This document shows, piece after piece, positions 40,400 through 45,026 of a stretch of DNA of 45,026 bases. Location of the stretch: contig VXMP01000013.1 in NCBI GenBank assembly GCA_009841075.1, positions 1 to 45,026 on the forward strand, written 5' to 3'. This DNA is from Acidimicrobiia bacterium. Its GTDB lineage: Bacteria; Actinomycetota; Acidimicrobiia; Spongiisociales; Spongiisociaceae. Position numbers and translations under genes: made by a program. Within the stretch, counting starts at the first letter, position 1, and every line of letters begins with the position of its first letter. The notes beneath the pieces are model-generated. The model saw only the letters and a program-made list of their open reading frames with translations. It did not search any database and had not been told where the DNA came from.

Positions 40400-41884
40400 T
40401 TGTCTATCCCCTCCATAGTCGAGGCCGCCCGCGCCCTTAGGGAGGGGTCGATCACCTCGGTAGGCCTGGCCCGGCAGGTTCTGTACCGCATCGCCATGGT
40501 CGAAGCCCAGCTGCACGCCTTCCTAACGGTGGACACGGACGGGCTGATGGCCGGTGCGGAGGAAGCCGACCAAGCCTTTGCGGAGGGTCGGGATATAGGC
40601 CCTCTGCAGGGGATCCCCATTGCCCTAAAGGACAACCTGACCACCCGTAATCTGGAAACCACCGCCGGATCAAAGATCCTGTCCGGCTACGTTCCCCCCT
40701 ATGACGCCACGGTGGTGAAACGTCTCCGCCAAGCCGGTGCCCTGATAGTCGGCAAAACCAACCTTGACGAGTTCGCCATGGGCTCTTCGACCGAGAACTC
40801 GGCCTTCGGGCCCACCCGTAATCCTTGGAACACCGACCGGGTTCCCGGAGGGTCGTCGGGGGGCAGTGCGGCGGCGGTGGCGGCCGGCATGTCCTTGGGT
40901 GGTCTGGGCTCGGACACGGGTGGCTCCATCCGCCAGCCCGCCTCGCTGTGCGGGGTGGTAGGGGTTAAGCCCACCTACGGGACGGTCAGCCGTTACGGGC
41001 TGATCGCCTTCGCCTCCTCGCTCGATCAGATCGGCCCCATCACCCACACCGTTGCCGACGCCGTCCTTCTGCTGGAGGTGATCGGCGCTCCCGACCCACT
41101 CGACTCGACCTCCTATCCGCACGAGATGGAACCGGTCGGCGCTCGCCTGGGCAGAGGCCTGGAAGGGATTCGGGTGGGGGTGGCCTCCCAGCTGGGCGGT
41201 GCCGAAGCGGTCGAGCCGGACGTGGAAGCCGCCTTTTTTCAAATGGTTTCGGCCATGGAAAGGGCGGGGGCCACCACTTTGGAAGTGGATTTACCCTCCA
41301 CCGAGCAAGGGCTTTCCGCCTACTATCTGATCGCTCCGGCCGAATGCTCGGCCAACCTGGCCCGATTCGACGGGGTTCGCTACGGGCTGAGGGTTAACGG
41401 AGACACCACCGAACAGATGATGTCCCGCTCCAGGGCCGACGGGTTCGGCCCGGAAGTTACCCGCCGGGTTCTCCTGGGAACCTTCGCCCTGTCGGCCGGT
41501 TATCACGAGGCGTTCTACGGACAAGCCCAGAAGGTGCGTACCCTGATCCGTGAGGACCTGGCCCGCGCCTACCGGCAATGTGACGTGCTGGTGTCCCCCA
41601 CCAGCCCTACCACCGCCTTCCGGTTGGGTGACCGCACCGACAATCCGCTGGCGATGTACATGAGCGACGTCCTCACCATCCCCTCCAACCTGGCCGGCCA
41701 TCCTGCTGCCAACATTCCGATCGGCCTAGACCGACATGACCTGCCGATCGGCTTCCAGGTGATGGCCCCGGCCCTGGAAGAGGCGCTGATGTTCCAGGTG
41801 GCATCAGCCGTGGAAGAGTTGGCCGGATTCGACACCACCGTCCCGTTCGACCCCTCCCACGGGTTGAGAGGCGGGGTGAGATGA
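40400..41884 (+). CDS. gatA: Aspartyl/glutamyl-tRNA(Asn/Gln) amidotransferase subunit A
   Basis: Glutaminase subunit of GatCAB, 494 residues, releasing ammonia from glutamine. The amidase signature is complete: catalytic Lys K77 (ALKDN), cis-Ser S152 in PGGSSGGSAAAV, and nucleophile S176 in GSDTGGSIRQP. The spacing equals that of characterised GatA enzymes. The TTG start at 40400 has GAGGA about nine bases upstream and lies two bases after gatC. The stop overlaps the gatB ATG (ATGA). Ammonia is passed to GatB through a channel. An intact, well-conserved gene. Confidence 0.97.
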   Translation: MSIPSIVEAARALREGSITSVGLARQVLYRIAMVEAQLHAFLTVDTDGLMAGAEEADQAFAEGRDIGPLQGIPIALKDNLTTRNLETTAGSKILSGYVPPYDATVVKRLRQAGALIVGKTNLDEFAMGSSTENSAFGPTRNPWNTDRVPGGSSGGSAAAVAAGMSLGGLGSDTGGSIRQPASLCGVVGVKPTYGTVSRYGLIAFASSLDQIGPITHTVADAVLLLEVIGAPDPLDSTSYPHEMEPVGARLGRGLEGIRVGVASQLGGAEAVEPDVEAAFFQMVSAMERAGATTLEVDLPSTEQGLSAYYLIAPAECSANLARFDGVRYGLRVNGDTTEQMMSRSRADGFGPEVTRRVLLGTFALSAGYHEAFYGQAQKVRTLIREDLARAYRQCDVLVSPTSPTTAFRLGDRTDNPLAMYMSDVLTIPSNLAGHPAANIPIGLDRHDLPIGFQVMAPALEEALMFQVASAVEELAGFDTTVPFDPSHGLRGGVR

Positions 41885-43332
41885 GTTGGGAAGCCGTCAT
41901 CGGTCTGGAAACCCATGTCGAGCTATCGACCGAATCGAAGATGTTCTGCGGGTGCCCGGCGCGTTTCGAGTCCGAACCCAACACCAACGTCTGTCCGGTC
42001 TGTCTCGGTCTCCCCGGTGCACTGCCGGTACCCAATCGGGAGGCGATCAATCGGATTATGCGGATCGGCCTGGCCTTGAACTGCTCGATAACCCGACAGC
42101 CCGTGTTCCATCGCAAGAACTATTTCTACGCCGACCTGCCCAAGAATTATCAGATATCCCAGTTCGATCTGCCGGTCTGTGTGGACGGCTTCCTCGAGGT
42201 GGGAGGGACTGATCCGGGTCGGGTGGGGATCGAACGGGTCCATCAGGAGGAGGACACCGGCAAGAGCACCCATATGGGCGGGGATGGCCGGATCAGCGGA
42301 GCCGAATATTCGCTGCTCGACTTCAACCGTTCCGGGGTTCCTCTGGTGGAGATCGTCACCCGTCCCGACCTCCGATCGGCAGCGCAGGCCCGGGCCTACG
42401 GGCAGGAGCTCAAGTTGCTGGTGGAGGCGCTGGGAGTTTCCGATGCCCGACTGGAGGAAGGGTCGATCCGCTTCGACGCCAACGTGTCGGTGCGTTCCGG
42501 CCCCGAGGCCCCGCTCGGCACCAAGGTGGAGATCAAGAACATGAACTCCTTCCGGTCGCTGGAGCGGGCCGTCACCTACGAAATCGGACGGCAGACCCAT
42601 CTCCTATCCCAAGAAGGAACGGTGGTGATGGAGACCCGTCACTGGGATGAGGAGGCGGGCGCCACCAGAGGCGGGCGGGTCAAGGAAGGCAGCTCCGACT
42701 ATCGCTATTTCCCGGATCCCGACCTGGTTCCCATGGAAATAGATCCGGCCTGGGAGTCCCACATCAGAGCATCCCTTCCCGAGCTGCCCGCTGCCAGGAG
42801 GACTCGATACGAACAGATGGGGGTGGACCCGACCATGGCGGCCACCTTGGTGGCCGGAGAGTCCGGTCTCGCCGGTTTGTTCGAGGAGGCGGTCAACCTT
42901 GGTGCCGGCCCCTCCCAGGCCGCCAACTGGGTTACCGGCGAAGTTGTGGCCGCCCTGCGCAAAGCCTCTATCAACTCGGTTACGGAAACCGGATTAACCG
43001 GATCGGCATTGGCGGAGCTATTGGAAATGATCGGGCAGGGGAAGCTGTCGGGTTCCGCCGCCCGGGAGGTGCTGACCGGGGTGATAGCAGGCGAAGGCGG
43101 GTCCGGCCAGGTAGCCGCCGCGCGAGACCTGATCCAGATTTCGGACACCGAAATGTTGGCGGAAGTGATCGAAGAAGTGCTGGCCGCCCATCCTGACGAG
43201 TTCTCCCGCCTCCAGGGAGGGGAACAGAAATTGGTCGGGTTCCTGGTCGGCCAGGTTATGCGCCGCACCAGGGGAAAGGCCGATCCTAAGCTGGCCGGAG
43301 CCCTTATCGCCGAGCGGTCTTCGGCTCGCTAA
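41881..43332 (+). CDS. gatB: Aspartyl/glutamyl-tRNA(Asn/Gln) amidotransferase subunit B
   Basis: Kinase/transamidase subunit that activates the misacylated tRNA with ATP, 483 residues. GLETHVEL at the N terminus, a zinc-binding set CGC...CPVC (residues 21-42 or so), HRKNYFYADLPKNYQISQFDLP, the substrate region QEEDTGKSTH, and VEIKNMNSFRSLERA are all present. The C-terminal part is the YqeY-like tail domain with the typical ISDTEMLAEVIEEVLAAHP. The ATG overlaps the gatA stop by four bases. It completes the gatCAB operon. Confidence 0.97.
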   Translation: MSWEAVIGLETHVELSTESKMFCGCPARFESEPNTNVCPVCLGLPGALPVPNREAINRIMRIGLALNCSITRQPVFHRKNYFYADLPKNYQISQFDLPVCVDGFLEVGGTDPGRVGIERVHQEEDTGKSTHMGGDGRISGAEYSLLDFNRSGVPLVEIVTRPDLRSAAQARAYGQELKLLVEALGVSDARLEEGSIRFDANVSVRSGPEAPLGTKVEIKNMNSFRSLERAVTYEIGRQTHLLSQEGTVVMETRHWDEEAGATRGGRVKEGSSDYRYFPDPDLVPMEIDPAWESHIRASLPELPAARRTRYEQMGVDPTMAATLVAGESGLAGLFEEAVNLGAGPSQAANWVTGEVVAALRKASINSVTETGLTGSALAELLEMIGQGKLSGSAAREVLTGVIAGEGGSGQVAAARDLIQISDTEMLAEVIEEVLAAHPDEFSRLQGGEQKLVGFLVGQVMRRTRGKADPKLAGALIAERSSAR

Positions 43333-43358
43333 TCAACCCCACCCCGGTTCAGCCCTGC

Positions 43359-43364
43359 CATAAT
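43359..43364 (+). promoter_or_regulatory. -10 box CATAAT with TG extension
   Basis: TGCCATAAT is an extended -10 whose expected start point (about 43371) falls on or next to the ATG at 43372. This suggests a leaderless transcript for the following gene. No clear -35 was seen. Confidence 0.4.
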
Positions 43365-43371
43365 GTGGGAC

Positions 43372-44091
43372 ATGACTGAAATGCAACTACATCCCCGCCG
43401 TACCAGCGAGCTATTCGACGCTACCGTCACCGTAGTCAGGGCGCGGTTCGGATCGATGGTGATGGCCTCTCTCATCGTTGCGGTGCCTTACGCCCTTTCC
43501 TCTATCCCTGGCTTGGACCTGCTGGTTCTGTTAGCAGCTTTGCTGACCCCGATTGCCTTCGGTGCCACCATTTTCCTGGCAGCCGGAGCGTATGTAGGGG
43601 TGGCACCCGACTGGCAAAGGGCTCTCAGCTATGCCTGGAAGGAATACCTTCCCCTGTTGATAGCGTCGGTTGTTGCGGCGATTGCAATCATGGCCGGTCT
43701 TCCATTCCTGATTTTCCCCGGGATTTTCCTGGCTATCTCGTTCGCGCTGGCCTTGGAGTCGGTGATGCTGGAGGGCAGAGGCGGATTTTCAAGCCTGGGT
43801 CGTTCCTGGCGTTTGGTTAACGAACATCGGGGGCGGATTTTCTGGGCGGGCCTCATCTTCTTCCTGGTCATAGGGTTGGCTATAGGTATTTCCTACGGCA
43901 TCGTTTGGGGCCTTTCAAATCAAACGGTGGCAGATATATGGGCGGGGATTACCAACCTGGTGACCATTCCGTTGACCTCGGCATTTGGTGTGGCCTTCTA
44001 TTTCGACCTTCGGGTCCGTAAAGAAAACCTTGACGTCGACGCCGACCAGATCAACGAAATCAGGATGCGTCTGGGAGCCGGGCCCGCCTAG
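43372..44091 (+). CDS. Multi-pass membrane protein, DUF975/GDPD-membrane-domain-like
   Basis: A 239-residue integral membrane protein with about six helices: FGSMVMASLIVAVPYALSS, LLVLLAALLTPIAFGATIFLAAGA, LPLLIASVVAAIAIMAGLPFLIFPGIFLAISFALA, and IFWAGLIFFLVIGLAIGI, among others. The short signature SLGRSWRLVNEHRGRIFW and the 'fpgi.l...falal...v' block are typical of the DUF975/'glycerophosphoryl diester phosphodiesterase membrane domain' family. No enzymatic residues. The start may be the ATG at 43372 (leaderless) or three codons earlier at 43363. It overlaps convergent pgpA by four bases. Function unknown. Confidence 0.8.
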   Translation: MTEMQLHPRRTSELFDATVTVVRARFGSMVMASLIVAVPYALSSIPGLDLLVLLAALLTPIAFGATIFLAAGAYVGVAPDWQRALSYAWKEYLPLLIASVVAAIAIMAGLPFLIFPGIFLAISFALALESVMLEGRGGFSSLGRSWRLVNEHRGRIFWAGLIFFLVIGLAIGISYGIVWGLSNQTVADIWAGITNLVTIPLTSAFGVAFYFDLRVRKENLDVDADQINEIRMRLGAGPA

Positions 44092-44576
44092 AACACCAAA
44101 ATCTGAACCACCCAGGCCGCCGCCAGCCCCCACAGCCCGGCCACCACATCGTCGGCGGTGATCCCCACCCCCCCGGGTAAGGACTCGGCCCGCCTGATCA
44201 GAGGGAACCTTTTAGTGATGTCGGCCACCCTGAACACCACGAACCCCACCAGCGCCGCTCCGGACGACACCCCGATGGTGGCTATAAACGTCCCGGCCGC
44301 CTCGTCCACCACCACCCAACCCGGGTCTTCCTCGCCGCTGCCACGGGCGGCCCTTCCGCAGGCCCACATCGACAAACCCGTCACCAGTCCGGCTGCGACC
44401 AGCTGCGCCTCCCAGCCGATCAGTCCCAGCGCCAGAGCGAGCACCAAGGCACCTAGCGCCCCCACGGTGCCCGACCCGGAATCATCGCCCCGCCAACGTC
44501 GCAGCACCAGCCCCAGTCCGAACCAGGAGGCCACCAGCCGAATCGTTACCGGAAGAGGTTTGGGCCGATTATCCAT
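44088..44576 (-). CDS. pgpA: Phosphatidylglycerophosphatase A
   Basis: Membrane enzyme that removes phosphate from phosphatidylglycerol phosphate in phospholipid synthesis, 162 residues. Family signatures: SGSGTVGALGAL near residue 30, WVVVDEAAGTFIA, FRVADITKRFPL and GGVGITADDVVAG, which together hold the conserved Asp/Glu metal-binding residues. Four hydrophobic segments are seen. The frame stays open for 101 codons upstream of the ATG at 44576, but there the sequence is antisense to the next gene and has no family resemblance, so that part is rejected. It is divergent from the xanthine dehydrogenase-type gene. Confidence 0.92.
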   Translation of the reverse strand: MDNRPKPLPVTIRLVASWFGLGLVLRRWRGDDSGSGTVGALGALVLALALGLIGWEAQLVAAGLVTGLSMWACGRAARGSGEEDPGWVVVDEAAGTFIATIGVSSGAALVGFVVFRVADITKRFPLIRRAESLPGGVGITADDVVAGLWGLAAAWVVQILVF

Positions 44577-44667
44577 GGCCTCTACGGTAGTTAGAGTTAG
44601 AAGATGCGAATAAAACCTTCTGGGAGTTGTGCCGCCCCTCGCTCCAGTTTCCGATAAGGGCGGGGAA

Positions 44668-45026
44668 GTGGAGTACATCAGACCCGCCGACTGGCCGGAC
44701 GCCCTGGCTCTCAAAACCGAGCATCCCGCCGCCCTCCCGGTTTGCGGAGGCACAGACGTCATGGTGGACATCAACTTCGCCCGAGAGCGCCCTTCGATTC
44801 TGCTTGATCTCTCCCATCTCTTCGAGCTCGAGCAGTGGGAACGGCAAAACGGTGCCGTTGATCTCGGTGCCGGAGTCACCTACACCCGGATCATCGACGA
44901 GCTCTTCGCCGAGCTCCCCGCCCTGGCCATGGCTTCCCGAACGGTGGGCTCTCCGCAGATCAGGAACCGGGGCACCGTAGGCGGGAACCTGGCCACCGCC
45001 TCCCCCGCCGGAGACGCCGAGCCGGC
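44668..45026 (+). CDS. FAD-binding subunit of a xanthine/CO dehydrogenase-type molybdoenzyme (3' end outside window)
   Basis: The N-terminal 119 residues of a CoxM/XdhB-like medium subunit; the frame runs off the right edge. FAD-binding motifs are CGGTDVMVDIN (about residues 30-40) and the pyrophosphate loop RNRGTVGGNLATASPAGD (about 100-117). AADWPDALAL-like sequence at the start matches the family's 'P.sl.eAlalL'. The GTG at 44668, with AGGGCGGGG upstream, is preferred; a GTG 13 codons earlier (44629) is possible. Mo-binding and Fe-S subunits would be expected downstream, outside the window. The substrate (xanthine, CO, aldehyde or other) cannot be told. Confidence 0.9.
   Translation, partial: MEYIRPADWPDALALKTEHPAALPVCGGTDVMVDINFARERPSILLDLSHLFELEQWERQNGAVDLGAGVTYTRIIDELFAELPALAMASRTVGSPQIRNRGTVGGNLATASPAGDAEP

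Noticed and set aside
44577-44879. N-terminal extension of PgpA by 101 residues
   Set aside because: This stretch is antisense to the start of the FAD-binding subunit gene, which has clear motifs, and lacks PgpA-like sequence.
1-45026. CRISPR array or prophage
   Set aside because: No regularly spaced direct repeats and no phage structural, integrase or lysis genes were recognised.

Overview
The window looks like a chromosomal segment of a high-GC Gram-positive bacterium, most likely an uncultured actinobacterium of the Acidimicrobiia type. This is an inference from gene content: polyphosphate glucokinase, GatCAB amidotransferase, an SDR of the HSD10 type, a fused E1 alpha/beta 2-oxoacid dehydrogenase, Thr/Pro-rich secreted proteins with DM13 and DUF3179 domains, frequent GTG and TTG starts, and 4-base start/stop overlaps. 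No rRNA, CRISPR array, complete prophage or intact insertion sequence was seen. The only tRNA found is for selenocysteine.

Layout. 1-6.6 kb: the end of an asymmetric heterodimeric ABC exporter, an SDR dehydrogenase, RNase HI, an M50-like membrane protein and a PutP-type symporter. 6.6-9.7 kb: a short inverted-repeat element and a type IIG restriction-modification gene split by a 9-base G tract. 9.7-14.3 kb: 6-phosphogluconate dehydrogenase, an antitoxin with no toxin, polyphosphate glucokinase, HflX with a small coupled gene, and tRNA-Sec. 14.4-17.7 kb: an EVE-McrB/McrC restriction pair directly downstream of tRNA-Sec. 18.0-19.4 kb: a small molybdopterin-domain-like protein, a membrane-anchored HTH protein, and a free-standing structured RNA candidate with a 14-codon peptide and a strong terminator. 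19.4-26.9 kb: a PLP cysteine/cystathionine synthase, a YyaL-type protein, a primary-type sigma factor, a DUF3179 lipoprotein, a Nudix-histidine phosphatase fusion and a LOG-family protein. 27.0-37.6 kb: a DM13 protein, the E1 fusion, HisC, a YibE/F protein, an MMPL/RND exporter, a winged-helix methyltransferase and YqgE. 37.6-39.6 kb: a possible IS relic, then a type II methyltransferase and a PmeII-like endonuclease. 39.6-45.0 kb: a PH-like membrane protein, gatCAB, a membrane protein, PgpA and the start of a xanthine dehydrogenase-type FAD subunit.

Housekeeping genes form the backbone, and three unrelated DNA-modification or restriction systems are set into it: a putatively switchable type IIG enzyme, a modification-dependent McrBC and a classical type II pair. 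Two of the three lie next to IS-end-like sequences and one next to a tRNA gene, which suggests separate acquisitions. The two features most worth follow-up are the structured RNA at 19.10-19.39 kb, whose peptide has a Shine-Dalgarno complementary to 15 bases of the usual 16S rRNA 3' end, and the G tract that interrupts the type IIG gene. All functional calls rest on reading motifs in the sequence; no database search was run.
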